Of a DNA stretch of 64,000 bases, positions 35,230-44,171 are shown one piece after another; the stretch's first letter is position 1, and every line of letters begins with the position of its first letter. The position numbers were made by a program, and so were the translations under genes. The notes under the pieces are model-generated. The model was not told the DNA's origin. It made no database searches and saw nothing but the letters and a program-made list of their open reading frames with translations. Location of the stretch: assembly GCF_030409805.1 (NCBI RefSeq), contig NZ_JAUFQP010000010.1, positions 5,001-69,000 on the forward strand, read 5' to 3'. Source of the stretch: Algibacter miyuki (GTDB lineage: Bacteria; Bacteroidota; Bacteroidia; Flavobacteriales; Flavobacteriaceae).

Positions 35230-36291
35230 ATGCAAAAAAAAATAAATATCATACTTCCATTTCCTACAAAACGTCCAAATGGAGGTCCAAAAATCATGTA
35301 CATCTATGCTAACTTTTTAGCTGCAAAAGGTTATGATATTCAAATATACCATTCATTAAACACATCACATAAAAGATATACAAAACCTTATTTTATAAGA
35401 GCTATACTGCATAAAATAAGAAAGACAGAAAGGCCTAATTGGTTTGAATTAGACCCCATTGTAAGATCTTGTAACATAAAAAATGTTTCAGATCAATTTA
35501 TTAGAGATGCAGATTATATTTTGTCAACTTGGTGGGCTACAGCTCTAGAGGTTCATGAGTTAAATGAGTCTAAAGGAAAAAAAATAAACTTCATTCAAGA
35601 TTATGAAAATGGCTTAGGATATGATAACTTACTATTTAAGTCTTACCAACTAAAAAAGACGACAAACATTGCTATATCGTCGTTTGTTTACGATATCATA
35701 GCGCCTTTATCTCATAAAAAACCATACCTTATATTAAATGCTATAAATGAATCTAAATTTTATTTAAAAAAAGATATTGAAGATCGCAAACCTTCCATAT
35801 TAATGATGTTTTCTAAAGGCAAGAGAAAAGGTTCTATTTATGGTATTGAAGCATTAGTTTATATTAAAGAAAAATATCCTGATGTAACTATCACTTTCTT
35901 TAGCACAAGAAAACGTCCAAAAAACCTTCATAAAGACATCATCTTTTTGCATAAACCCAAAAACCTCATTGATATCTATAACTCACATTCCATTTTCCTA
36001 ACTCCAAGTATAAAAGAAGGATTCGGACTTCCTGCGTGTGAAGCTTTAGCTTGTGGCTGTTCACTTATAGCTACAGATTTAGAAGGTCATAAAGATTTTG
36101 CTTTTAATAATGAAACCGCATTAACTGTTGCGCCTAAAAACCCAAATGATATTGTGGAAAAAATAGAAATTCTTTTAAACAATGATGATTTAAGAAAGGA
36201 TTTAGCGAAAAAAGGAAATAAATTTTTATTGAGTAATTTATCTTGGAAAAAAAACATGGAGCAATTAGAAGATATACTTAATGAAATCTAA
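35230..36291 (+). CDS. Glycosyltransferase family 4
   Basis: A 353-residue GT-B glycosyltransferase. The N-terminus IILPFPTKRPNGGPKIMYIYANFLAAKGYDI has the glycine-rich acceptor loop. The C-terminal domain shows MMFSKGKRKGSIYGIEALVYIKEKYPDV, then FLTPSIKEGFGLPACEALACGCSLIATDLEGHKDF, the family's EGFGLP donor motif. It is AT- and Lys-rich like its neighbours. It is the last sugar transferase of the group, 72 bases after the GT2 gene. Confidence 0.92.
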   Translation: MQKKINIILPFPTKRPNGGPKIMYIYANFLAAKGYDIQIYHSLNTSHKRYTKPYFIRAILHKIRKTERPNWFELDPIVRSCNIKNVSDQFIRDADYILSTWWATALEVHELNESKGKKINFIQDYENGLGYDNLLFKSYQLKKTTNIAISSFVYDIIAPLSHKKPYLILNAINESKFYLKKDIEDRKPSILMMFSKGKRKGSIYGIEALVYIKEKYPDVTITFFSTRKRPKNLHKDIIFLHKPKNLIDIYNSHSIFLTPSIKEGFGLPACEALACGCSLIATDLEGHKDFAFNNETALTVAPKNPNDIVEKIEILLNNDDLRKDLAKKGNKFLLSNLSWKKNMEQLEDILNEI

Positions 36292-36312
36292 TATTTTAAT
36301 GAGTAATTAGAT

Positions 36313-36873
36313 ATGCAAAATGAAATAAATAAAGCCATAGACGTTTTAAAAAAAGGCGGACTTATACTCTACCCTACCGATACTGTTTGGGGCATTGGCT
36401 GCGATGCGACTAACGAAGATGCCGTAAAAAAAATCTATCAGTTAAAACAACGAGAAGATAGTAAAGCGCTCATTTGCTTGGTTACCGATGATAGAATGTT
36501 GAAAAAGTATGTAAAACACATTCCCGAAGCCGCATTAAACATCATCGATATTACCGACAAACCAACCACCATAATTTACGACGATGCCCAAAACTTAGCT
36601 AAAAATTTAATTGCTGAAGATGGCTCCATTGCCATAAGGATTCCTGATGACGATTTTTGTTACGATTTATCTCGTCGACTTAATGGTGCTGTGGTATCCA
36701 CATCGGCAAATATTAGTGGTTTCCCTACTCCAAAATCATTCAAAGAAATAGCGCCTGAGGTTTTAAAAGGTGTGGACTATGTTGTAAATTTGCAACGCGA
36801 AAAAATTTGCAATCAACCATCGACTATAATCAAATTGAGTAATAGCGGTATTGTAAAAGTTATTCGTAAGTAA
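36313..36873 (+). CDS. L-threonylcarbamoyladenylate synthase (TsaC/Sua5/YrdC family)
   Basis: A 186-residue enzyme making threonylcarbamoyl-AMP from threonine, bicarbonate and ATP, for the t6A37 modification of ANN-decoding tRNAs. The conserved start KGGLILYPTDTVWGIGCDAT and the KQREDSKALICLV, SIAIRIPDD and GAVVSTSANISGFPTPKSF segments are present. It has the short TsaC-type length without the Sua5 C-terminal domain. Base composition returns to that of the core genes here, marking the end of the glycan locus. Confidence 0.93.
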   Translation: MQNEINKAIDVLKKGGLILYPTDTVWGIGCDATNEDAVKKIYQLKQREDSKALICLVTDDRMLKKYVKHIPEAALNIIDITDKPTTIIYDDAQNLAKNLIAEDGSIAIRIPDDDFCYDLSRRLNGAVVSTSANISGFPTPKSFKEIAPEVLKGVDYVVNLQREKICNQPSTIIKLSNSGIVKVIRK

Positions 36874-36945
36874 ACCTACAATATTCAACCACGAAATCAA
36901 CATTTGAAAATTCGTTCTTGAGTTTTGTAATTTGAGATGTATTGA

Positions 36946-38361
36946 ATGAATTACAAAGAAGCATTATCGCACCCTATATTTAAAGTCATTTCACAATCGG
37001 CTAAAGAACTTAATTTAGACAGTTATGTGATTGGTGGGTTTGTTCGCGATTTTATTTTAAAACGTGGCAACGCCAAAGATATTGATGTGGTTGCTATTGG
37101 CAATGGTATTAATTTAGCTAAACAAGTTGCTAAAAACTTACCCAACAAACCAAAAGTACAGGTGTTTAAAACCTACGGTACCGCCATGTTGATGTTTAAT
37201 GATATCGAAATTGAATTTGTAGGTGCCAGAAAAGAATCTTACACCGAAGATAGCCGAAATCCATCGGTAGAAAATGGCACATTACAAGACGACCAAAACC
37301 GTCGCGATTTCACTATAAACGCGCTCGCTTTAAATTTAAACGAAGCCCATTTTGGCGATTTATTAGATCCTTTTGGTGGTGTTGAAGATTTGAATAAAAA
37401 AATTATTCGCACCCCTTTAAACCCAGATATAACTTATAGTGACGATCCGTTACGTATGATGCGCGCCATAAGGTTTGCAACACAATTGGAATTCACTATT
37501 GAGAAAGAATCTCTAGAAGCAATCACCAAAAATAGTGATCGTATTAAAATAATTACCAAAGAACGTATTGTAACCGAATTGAATAAAATTTTGGAAAGCA
37601 AAACGCCCTCAATTGGTTTTTTACTATTAGAACAAACAAAATTATTACCCTACATTTTACCCGAATTAACAGCCCTAAAAGGTATCGATGAAGTTGAAGG
37701 CCAACTCCATAAAGACAACTTTTATCACACCTTGGAAGTGGTAGATAATATTGCTAAAAACACCGAAAATGTTTGGTTACGTTGGGCGGCATTATTGCAC
37801 GACATTGGGAAAGCGCCAACCAAACGCTTTAGCAAAAAAGTAGGTTGGACCTTTCATGCTCATGAGTTCGAAGGCTCAAAAATGGTGTATCATTTATTCA
37901 AAAGATTAAAAATGCCGTTGAATGAAAAAATGAAATTTGTTCAGAAAATGGTCTTTATGAGCTCGCGACCTATTGTTTTAGCGCAAGACGTTACAGACTC
38001 TGCCGTGCGTCGTTTAGTATTTGATGCCGGCGAATATGTAGAAGATTTAATGACGCTTTGCGAGGCCGATATCACCACAAAAAACCCGAAGAAATTCAAT
38101 AAATACCACAACAATTTCAAAATTGTAAGAGAAAAAATTATTGAAGTTGAAGCACGTGATCAGGTTAGAAACTTTCAACCTCCCGTGTCTGGTGAAGAAA
38201 TTATGAAAGCTTTCAATATGAAACCATCTCGTGAAATTGGTATTATAAAAGATTTTATAAAAGAAGCCATTTTAGAAGGTGAAATCCCTAATGAATATGA
38301 TGCAGCTTATGCGTTAATGATTGAAAAAGGAAAAAAATTAGGACTTACAGTAGCTCCTTAA
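36946..38361 (+). CDS. tRNA nucleotidyltransferase (CCA-adding) with HD domain
   Basis: A 471-residue class II polyA polymerase/CCA-adding type enzyme. Nucleotidyltransferase core: YVIGGFVRDFILKRGNAKDIDVVAIGNG, with the DxD pair, and the RRDFTINALALNL motif, then DPLRMMRAIRFA. An HD domain follows at ~275-390 (WLRWAALLHDIGKAPTKRF), and a C-terminal region with GEEIMKAFNMKPSREIGIIKDFIKEAI recognises the tRNA or acts as a terminal domain. It adds or repairs the 3' CCA of tRNA. Bacteroidota homologues look like this. Confidence 0.93.
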   Translation: MNYKEALSHPIFKVISQSAKELNLDSYVIGGFVRDFILKRGNAKDIDVVAIGNGINLAKQVAKNLPNKPKVQVFKTYGTAMLMFNDIEIEFVGARKESYTEDSRNPSVENGTLQDDQNRRDFTINALALNLNEAHFGDLLDPFGGVEDLNKKIIRTPLNPDITYSDDPLRMMRAIRFATQLEFTIEKESLEAITKNSDRIKIITKERIVTELNKILESKTPSIGFLLLEQTKLLPYILPELTALKGIDEVEGQLHKDNFYHTLEVVDNIAKNTENVWLRWAALLHDIGKAPTKRFSKKVGWTFHAHEFEGSKMVYHLFKRLKMPLNEKMKFVQKMVFMSSRPIVLAQDVTDSAVRRLVFDAGEYVEDLMTLCEADITTKNPKKFNKYHNNFKIVREKIIEVEARDQVRNFQPPVSGEEIMKAFNMKPSREIGIIKDFIKEAILEGEIPNEYDAAYALMIEKGKKLGLTVAP

Positions 38362-38427
38362 ATCTAGAAAAATACTGTAAGAATAAAAAATGATGTTCAA
38401 TTAATAATATTCCTAATATCTATAGGA

Positions 38428-39450
38428 ATGAAAGACATGAAAAAAGACAACAAAGCAGTAATTTACTGGTTATTAACAGGATGCTTCCTGATTTTTATAA
38501 TGGTTGTTATTGGTGGTATTACCAGGTTAACCGATTCTGGTTTATCGATTTCTAATTACCGATTAATCACAGGAACCATTCCGCCAATTGGAGATCAAGA
38601 ATGGCAAGAAGCTTTCGATTTATACAAAAAACACCCCGAATTTCATGCCTATAACAATCATTTCAATATTGAAGATTTTAAAAGCATTTACTTTTGGGAA
38701 TGGTTGCACCGCGTTATCGGACGCTCCATCGGAATGGTTTTCATTATCCCTTTTCTTTATTTCTTAATACGTAAACAACTCACAAAAAGCACCATAAAAA
38801 AATGTCTAATTTTACTCAGTCTTGGCGCGTTTCAAGGTTTTTTAGGTTGGTATATGGTAAAAAGTGGCTTAGTTGATATGCCAGATGTTAGTCATTATAG
38901 ACTTGCAGCGCATTTAGTAACTGCATTTATAACCTTTGCAGCAACGCTTTGGGTGGCTTTAGATCTTATTTATCCAAATAGAAAACCGGCCAATAAACCC
39001 ATGCGTAATCTTATTTTTGGAAGCTATATTGTTATTACTATTCAAATTATATATGGCGCATTTATTGCAGGTCTAAAAGCAGGTTTAATGCACAACCATT
39101 GGCCATTAATGAGCGAAGGTGCCTTTATTCATCATACTGTTTATGTTTTAGATCCTTTCTACAAAAACCTTATCGAAAACCCTAGCGGTATTCAATTTAT
39201 ACATCGAATTCTTGCTTATGTTGTCGTTTTTCTAATATTTGCTATTTGGAGAAAATCTAAAAATTTCACCTTAACAGTCCTTCAAAAACAAGGAGTTAAT
39301 GCCTTACTAATTTTAGTTTTATTACAATTTACATTAGGGGTATTCACTTTAATTTATCAAGTACCGTTATGGTTAGGTGTTGCACATCAAGTAGGCGCAT
39401 TTTTCTTATTAACGGGTATGACATTTACGCTGCATCGTTTCAGTAGATAA
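38428..39450 (+). CDS. Heme A synthase, COX15/CtaA family
   Basis: A 340-residue membrane protein with about eight hydrophobic helices in two four-helix repeats. It oxidises heme O to heme A for cytochrome oxidase. Conserved parts: LLTGCFLIFIMVVIGGITRLTDSGLSI, WEWLHRVIGRSIGM with a heme-ligand His, VSHYRLAAHLVTAF, and a second-repeat FIHRILAYVVVFLIF plus GVAHQVGAFFLL. Start choice is between 38428 and the ATG three codons later. It implies an aa3/ba3-type oxidase elsewhere in the genome. Confidence 0.93.
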   Translation: MKDMKKDNKAVIYWLLTGCFLIFIMVVIGGITRLTDSGLSISNYRLITGTIPPIGDQEWQEAFDLYKKHPEFHAYNNHFNIEDFKSIYFWEWLHRVIGRSIGMVFIIPFLYFLIRKQLTKSTIKKCLILLSLGAFQGFLGWYMVKSGLVDMPDVSHYRLAAHLVTAFITFAATLWVALDLIYPNRKPANKPMRNLIFGSYIVITIQIIYGAFIAGLKAGLMHNHWPLMSEGAFIHHTVYVLDPFYKNLIENPSGIQFIHRILAYVVVFLIFAIWRKSKNFTLTVLQKQGVNALLILVLLQFTLGVFTLIYQVPLWLGVAHQVGAFFLLTGMTFTLHRFSR

Positions 39451-39461
39451 TTTTAATTGTA

Positions 39462-39469
39462 TACTTTTG
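39462..39469 (+). promoter_or_regulatory. -7 box ahead of pRiA4b ORF-3-like gene
   Basis: TACTTTTG matches TAnnTTTG. The leader it would produce (~114 bases) can fold: ATGCTT (39519-39524) pairs with AAGCAT (39544-39549), and AGTTTTTT pairs with AAAAAACT just before the start. It also holds a possible 11-codon mini-ORF at 39519-39554. Confidence 0.5.
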
Positions 39470-39589
39470 CCGTTCAAAATTAAATATTCTTAATATTTAA
39501 GGTTTATCAATTAATAACATGCTTTTTGAAAAAAAAATTTTAGAAGCATATTAACAAATACCAAAGTTTTTTATAAAAAACTACAAAAA

Positions 39590-40102
39590 ATGATTTACAG
39601 ATTTAGAGTTATACTTGACAATGATACCGACGAAGATGTGTTTCGCGATTTAGAAATTCGTGAAGATGACACACTTGAAGATTTACACAATATTATCACA
39701 CAATCTTTTGGATTTGATGGTAGCGAAATGGCTTCATTTTATCGTAGTGACGACCAATGGAATCAAGGTGAAGAAATATCTTTATTTGATTTAAGTGAAG
39801 ACGGATCAGCGCGTTTAATGAATGAAACCTCTATTAACGATGTTACTTTTGAAATGCAACCAAAACTGATTTATGTTTATGACTTTTTAAGCATGTGGAC
39901 GTTTTATGTTGAATTAGCTGAAATTGTTGAAGAAACAGAAGGTTCAGATTATCCGAACTTAATGTTTGTACAAGGTCAAGTACCAGATGATGCTCCAGAT
40001 AAAATATTTAAAGCTGAAAACGATGATGATTTTAACGAATTTGACGACGATTTAGATGTGGACGATTACGACAATCTAGACTTTGATGAACACTGGAATT
40101 AA
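39590..40102 (+). CDS. Plasmid pRiA4b ORF-3 family protein
   Basis: A 170-residue acidic protein of the pRiA4b ORF-3 (IS1096 TnpR-like) family, visible as YRFRVILDNDTDEDVFRDLEI, then TLEDLHNIITQSFGFDGSEMASFY. The second half is strongly acidic (DDDFNEFDDDLDVDDYDNLDFDE). The family is named after a plasmid gene, but in Bacteroidota it is a stable chromosomal gene and no mobile element is nearby. No function is known to me. A -7 box and a long folded leader precede it. Confidence 0.8.
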   Translation: MIYRFRVILDNDTDEDVFRDLEIREDDTLEDLHNIITQSFGFDGSEMASFYRSDDQWNQGEEISLFDLSEDGSARLMNETSINDVTFEMQPKLIYVYDFLSMWTFYVELAEIVEETEGSDYPNLMFVQGQVPDDAPDKIFKAENDDDFNEFDDDLDVDDYDNLDFDEHWN

Positions 40103-40138
40103 TTTGCAATTTTTATAGATAATTTCAAAACTAATTAT

Positions 40139-40146
40139 TACGTTTG
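40139..40146 (+). promoter_or_regulatory. -7 box ahead of 40220 gene
   Basis: TACGTTTG matches TAnnTTTG, 73 bases ahead of the ATG at 40220. Confidence 0.5.
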
Positions 40147-40219
40147 CCGCCAAAATAATTCTATTATTTTAAAGTGAAAATATTACATAACATACTGTCC
40201 AAAAAACCGATAGCCTAAC

Positions 40220-40594
40220 ATGAAGGCTCGGCACCACATACTAAGAGTTCTCATACTTCTTGCTGTGTATTGTTACGGTATTTACGTACCTGCAACAGCA
40301 ATGCCCGCGGCGTTTACGCAAAGTGTTGCTGAAACGAATACGCCTAAAGAATCTGTTACTACAACTTCTAAAATTCTTTATGCACACACCCAACAACTTG
40401 ATAACGTATATAGTGATTTTTCAGAGTATTCATTATCACAGTTTAAGCTAGCTCAAGAAGGTTTTTGGGCTATTTCGCATACATACAACTTGCTATTTCA
40501 TGCGAAATACAAGCAGTATCAAAACCATTTAAAAACCATCCTAATCAGGCACCGAAAGTCTGATCTTATTTTTCCTTTCCATAATTTTTGGTAA
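40220..40594 (+). CDS. Small secreted or membrane-anchored protein, function unknown
   Basis: A 124-residue protein. The N-terminus (MKARHHILRVLILLAVYCYGIYVPATAMPAAFTQ) looks like a signal peptide or anchor with cleavage near residue 28. The mature part is Ser/Tyr/His-rich (YSDFSEYSLSQFKLAQEGFWAISHTYNLLFHAKYKQ), and the C-terminus is basic then aromatic (IRHRKSDLIFPFHNFW). I do not recognise a family. A TACGTTTG promoter box upstream supports a real gene. It lies between two other proteins of unknown function. Confidence 0.55.
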   Translation: MKARHHILRVLILLAVYCYGIYVPATAMPAAFTQSVAETNTPKESVTTTSKILYAHTQQLDNVYSDFSEYSLSQFKLAQEGFWAISHTYNLLFHAKYKQYQNHLKTILIRHRKSDLIFPFHNFW

Positions 40595-40880
40595 ACCTAA
40601 CGGACTAAAAAATTCCATAACGGAGTTTACATTAGGTTATTCCCATTTGAATACGCTATACCGTATCAATCATTGATTTCTTTTTTTGAATCTTCGAAAT
40701 TGAAAATTCTTAGCATTTCTATATACAGAAAGCTATCCATAATGATAAGAATTTTCAATAAAAACTCATTAAAAAGAACCGATTTACATACGTCTTATAT
40801 AGCCTTCATTTGGTATAACTATGCTGCGGATTGCCGCTTCATAACACACTTACTTATATCAAAAATTAAAAAATAATAAA
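40595..40880. other. Intergenic region, no supported gene
   Basis: 286 bases between the small secreted protein and the next gene. A 67-codon open frame exists at 40673-40876, but its sequence shows no domain or signal and I do not call it. An AACCTAA/TTAGGTT inverted repeat near 40594-40640 is weak. Confidence 0.4.
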
Positions 40881-41360
40881 ATGAATTTAGGATCAACCAT
40901 TATAGGAATTATCTGCATTACTTTATGCGCGTTACCATTTATATTAACAAGTGCAAACAGAAAGAAAAAAGAAAAACAGCTATTAAACGCCCTTAAAGAA
41001 ATAGCACAAGAACACCAATCAGGCATTACACAGCACGATATTTTTGGGTACTGCGCTATTGGTTTAGATGAATTGAAAAAATCAGTCTCATTTATATTAA
41101 GAACGGATGATGCTATAAAACCACAGTTTGTAAACCTTTCTACTATTTCAAGTTGTGAAATAGCTAATATTACAAAATCAAAACATTTAGATCGTCTTTA
41201 TTTAAAACTGAAACCTATTGATAAAAACCAACCAGAAATGGCTTTAGAATTTTTCAATGCCGATGTTAATTATCAACTAAATGACGAACTACAATCTATC
41301 GGAAAATGGAATACGTTAATAAATAATTTACTAAAAAGCGAGAACACTTCAGCAAATTAG
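40881..41360 (+). CDS. Membrane-anchored protein of unknown function
   Basis: A 159-residue protein with one N-terminal membrane segment (~5-25: STIIGIICITLCALPFILTS) followed by a basic NRKKKEKQ, so the rest is cytoplasmic. The body alternates helix and strands (LLNALKEIAQEHQSGITQHDIFGYCAIGLDELKKSVSFIL) and resembles proteins labelled only hypothetical in flavobacteria. No motif is recognised. It ends with a terminator at 41426-41464. Confidence 0.65.
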   Translation: MNLGSTIIGIICITLCALPFILTSANRKKKEKQLLNALKEIAQEHQSGITQHDIFGYCAIGLDELKKSVSFILRTDDAIKPQFVNLSTISSCEIANITKSKHLDRLYLKLKPIDKNQPEMALEFFNADVNYQLNDELQSIGKWNTLINNLLKSENTSAN

Positions 41361-41680
41361 GCATATTCAAGTCTTTACTATAAAATAGTCCTTACGGATA
41401 ACTATCAGCCTAAACACCTCTTCAAAATAAAGCGTTAAAACTCTAGAAGTTTTGACGCTTTATTATTTCTAAAATTATTTTTGGTCTTAATGTTTGCTCT
41501 CCCAGCTTAAAACAAATAACAATCTACATCATTAAAAACCGCACACCTTAATAACACATTAGCACCTAAAAGCGTACTAGCTTAAAAAAATCACAACATA
41601 AAGTGTTAAATAATTAAAAAACACAAACGGCATTATACATAAAATCAATAACTTGAAAGCAAAAACTAATTCAACTCAAA
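41361..41680. other. Intergenic region with terminator and M3 peptidase upstream DNA
   Basis: 320 bases. Apart from the terminator at 41426-41464, no open frame, repeat or TAnnTTTG box close to the M3 peptidase start was found. Confidence 0.4.
41426..41464 (+). terminator. Intrinsic terminator after 40881 gene
   Basis: AATAAAGCGT and AAAACT arms pair with AGTTTT and ACGCTTTATT around a CTAGA-type loop, with T-rich ends. It is followed by about 200 bases of AT-rich DNA before the M3 peptidase gene, in which I see nothing definite. Confidence 0.8.
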
Positions 41681-43828
41681 ATGATTGCTAAAAATCTATT
41701 AAAACCAGTTATTTTTTGCGCCTTAATTACAGCTGCAAGTTGTAAAGACAGCGCAAAGGAAACTACAACTTCAAAGAGTGAAAACTTACTCCTTCAAGCA
41801 TGGACGGGACCTTATGACGGCGTTCCTGCCTTTGACAAAATGAATGTTACCGACATTAAAGAAGCGATGGAAATTGGCATGGAAATCAGCCTAAAAGATA
41901 CCGAAGCTATTGCGAACAACCCCGCAGCACCAACCTTTGAAAACACCATTGCAGAAATGGAACGTTCTGGTGCAGAATTAGATCGCGTTTTTAAATATTA
42001 TGGCATTTTCAGTAGTAATATGAGTTCGCCAGAATTTAGAGAAATACAAGGTAAATTAGCACCTAAGTTATCTGACTATCGTTCTAAAATTTCTCAAAAC
42101 GAACCGTTGTTTCAACGTTTAAAAGCGGTTTATGAAGCATCGCAAATCACACCTTTAGAAGCCGACCAACAACGTGTTGTTGAGTTAGTTTATAAAGGTT
42201 TCGAAATGAATGGTGCCAACCTAGATCCTGAAAAGAAGAAACGCTACGCAGAAATAAACAAAGCATTATCGAGTCTTTATAACGATTTTTCTAATCATGT
42301 TTTACACGACGAAGAAAACTACGTAACCTATTTAAACAAAGATCAATTAGACGGTTTAAGTGACGGTTTTATAAAATCTGCTGCAAAAATTGCTTCCGAT
42401 AAAGGCCAAGACGGAAAATATGCTATCACGAACACACGCTCGTCTATGGATCCGTTTTTAACCTACTCTACCGAACGCGAATTACGCAAACAAGTTTGGA
42501 CAAATTACTACGCTCGTGGCGATAATAATGACGACAATGATAATAAAGAAATTATTGCCGAAATTTTAAAACTTAGAAAAGAACGTGTAGGTCTTATGGG
42601 CTATGAAAATTATGCCGCATGGAGATTGCAAGACCGTATGGCAAAAACTCCAGAAAATGCCATAGCACTTATGGATGCTGTTTGGCCGGCTGCCATTGCT
42701 CGTGTTGCCGAGGAGGTTGCAGATATGCAAGCTTTAGCAAACAGCAACGGCGATAATATTGCCATCGAACCTTGGGATTACCGATTTTATGCCGAAAAAG
42801 TACGTAAACAAAAATACGATTTAGACAGCGACGAAGTGAAACAGTATCTACAATTAGATAAATTAACCGAAGCTTTATTTTACACTGCCGGACGCTTATT
42901 TAATTATAAATTCACTCCTGTAGAGCCGGGTAGCGTACCTGTATTTCATGAAGATGTAAACGTTTGGGAAGTTACCGATAAAACGACAGGCGCACACATT
43001 GGCTTATGGTACTTAGATCCTTTTGCTCGCGAAGGTAAACGTTCTGGAGCATGGGCCACAACTTACAGAAGTCATACTACTTTTGATGGTAAAACAAATG
43101 TATTAGCTTCGAACAACTCAAATTTTGTAAAAGCTGCGCCAGGTGAAGCCGTGTTGGTCTCTTGGGACGATGCTACTACCTTTTTCCATGAATTCGGACA
43201 TGCATTACACTTCTTTTCGTCTAACGTAAAGTATCCTACTTTAAATGGCGGTGTTAGAGATTACACCGAATTCCAAAGTCAGTTACTAGAGCGCTGGTTA
43301 TCTACCGATGAAGTTATCAATCAATTTTTGGTTCATAATAAAACAGGAGAACCAATACCTGCAAGTTTAGTGGCTAAAATAAAAAAGGCCTCAAGTTTTA
43401 ATCAAGGTTTTGGTACTACGGAATATTTAGCTTCTGCCATTATGGATATGAAATTACACCTTGCAAATCCTACAAATATTGATATCGCTACTTTTGAGCG
43501 TGAAACATTAGCTGAAATGAAAATGCCAAAGGAATTACCAATGCGCCATAGAACACCACATTTTAGCCATGTGTTTTCGGGTGAAGGTTACGCTACGGCT
43601 TACTACGGTTACATGTGGGCCGATGTATTAACAAGTGATGCTGCTGAAGCTTTTAAGGAAGCTCCGGGCGGCTTTTACGATGAAAACGTAGCTAATAAAT
43701 TGGTAAAATATTTATTCGCACCAAGAAATAGCATGGATCCTGCGGAAGCTTTTCGCCAATTTAGAGGTCGAGATGCTAAAATTGAAGCCTTGTTAAGAGA
43801 TCGAGGCTTTCCTGTTCCTAAAAAATAA
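41681..43828 (+). CDS. M3-family metallopeptidase lipoprotein (peptidyl-dipeptidase Dcp-like)
   Basis: A 715-residue zinc peptidase of the M3 (thimet oligopeptidase/Dcp) family. The signal ends ITAASC (Cys at about 22), so it is a lipoprotein, probably periplasmic. The active site is HEFGHALH with H503, E504 and H507, and the third ligand E530 in DYTEFQSQ. The C-terminus has FSGEGYATAYYGYMWADV and RGRDAKIEALLRDRGF, the normal family end. It would trim short peptides, releasing dipeptides from C-termini. Full length, single gene, strong terminator afterwards. Confidence 0.95.
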   Translation: MIAKNLLKPVIFCALITAASCKDSAKETTTSKSENLLLQAWTGPYDGVPAFDKMNVTDIKEAMEIGMEISLKDTEAIANNPAAPTFENTIAEMERSGAELDRVFKYYGIFSSNMSSPEFREIQGKLAPKLSDYRSKISQNEPLFQRLKAVYEASQITPLEADQQRVVELVYKGFEMNGANLDPEKKKRYAEINKALSSLYNDFSNHVLHDEENYVTYLNKDQLDGLSDGFIKSAAKIASDKGQDGKYAITNTRSSMDPFLTYSTERELRKQVWTNYYARGDNNDDNDNKEIIAEILKLRKERVGLMGYENYAAWRLQDRMAKTPENAIALMDAVWPAAIARVAEEVADMQALANSNGDNIAIEPWDYRFYAEKVRKQKYDLDSDEVKQYLQLDKLTEALFYTAGRLFNYKFTPVEPGSVPVFHEDVNVWEVTDKTTGAHIGLWYLDPFAREGKRSGAWATTYRSHTTFDGKTNVLASNNSNFVKAAPGEAVLVSWDDATTFFHEFGHALHFFSSNVKYPTLNGGVRDYTEFQSQLLERWLSTDEVINQFLVHNKTGEPIPASLVAKIKKASSFNQGFGTTEYLASAIMDMKLHLANPTNIDIATFERETLAEMKMPKELPMRHRTPHFSHVFSGEGYATAYYGYMWADVLTSDAAEAFKEAPGGFYDENVANKLVKYLFAPRNSMDPAEAFRQFRGRDAKIEALLRDRGFPVPKK

Positions 43829-43836
43829 ACTCATTG

Positions 43837-43883
43837 AGCTCCTGATGTCTTGTTTCTAAAATAAGTTTCAGGAGCTTTTTTTT
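43837..43883 (+). terminator. Intrinsic terminator of M3 peptidase gene
   Basis: AGCTCCTGA pairs with TCAGGAGCT across a 22-base loop, followed by an uninterrupted T-run. Confidence 0.88.
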
Positions 43884-44012
43884 TACTACTTTATGGTCTT
43901 CGGAAAATTCTATTTTGTGCGACTGTAAATAGACATTTTGTTCAGTAATCTTTTATGCTGAATAAACCTTCGCTTTTCTAAAGGTCAAACCTTGGCAAAT
44001 ATACCCGCGTTA

Positions 44013-44155
44013 GGGATTGATGCGGTATCCTTTTTTTACTTTTGATTAAACCTGCACTTACTTAAGAATCTCTTTTTCTATGATGAAAACTGTTTGAAGT
44101 TTATACGCTCTAAAAAAAGATATAGCGGAAAGCCCGACCCTTGGGTAACGCCCAA
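44013..44155 (+). repeat. Flavobacterial two-box repeat, copy 3 (boxes separated)
   Basis: Box A at about 44013-44040 (CCCGCGTTAGGGATTGATGC, then GGTATCC and a T-run) and box B at 44112-44155 (AAAAAAAGATATAGCGGAAA, GCCCGACCC, TTGGGTAACGCCC). About 70 bases of unrelated DNA lie between them, against about 10 in copy 2. The GCGTTA in box A and TAACGC in box B remain complementary, here over 6 bases. It sits between convergent genes (M3 peptidase and guaB), so it is not a promoter for either. Confidence 0.75.
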
Positions 44156-44171
44156 AATAAAGAGCATAAAA

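Noticed and set aside
39590..40102. Mobile-element gene, as the family name pRiA4b ORF-3/IS1096 TnpR suggests
   Set aside because: No inverted repeats, transposase or insertion-sequence ends are nearby, and the family is common in stable Bacteroidota chromosomes.
40673..40876. 67-codon open frame between two small genes
   Set aside because: No start signal, domain or signal peptide; its composition looks like AT-rich intergenic DNA.
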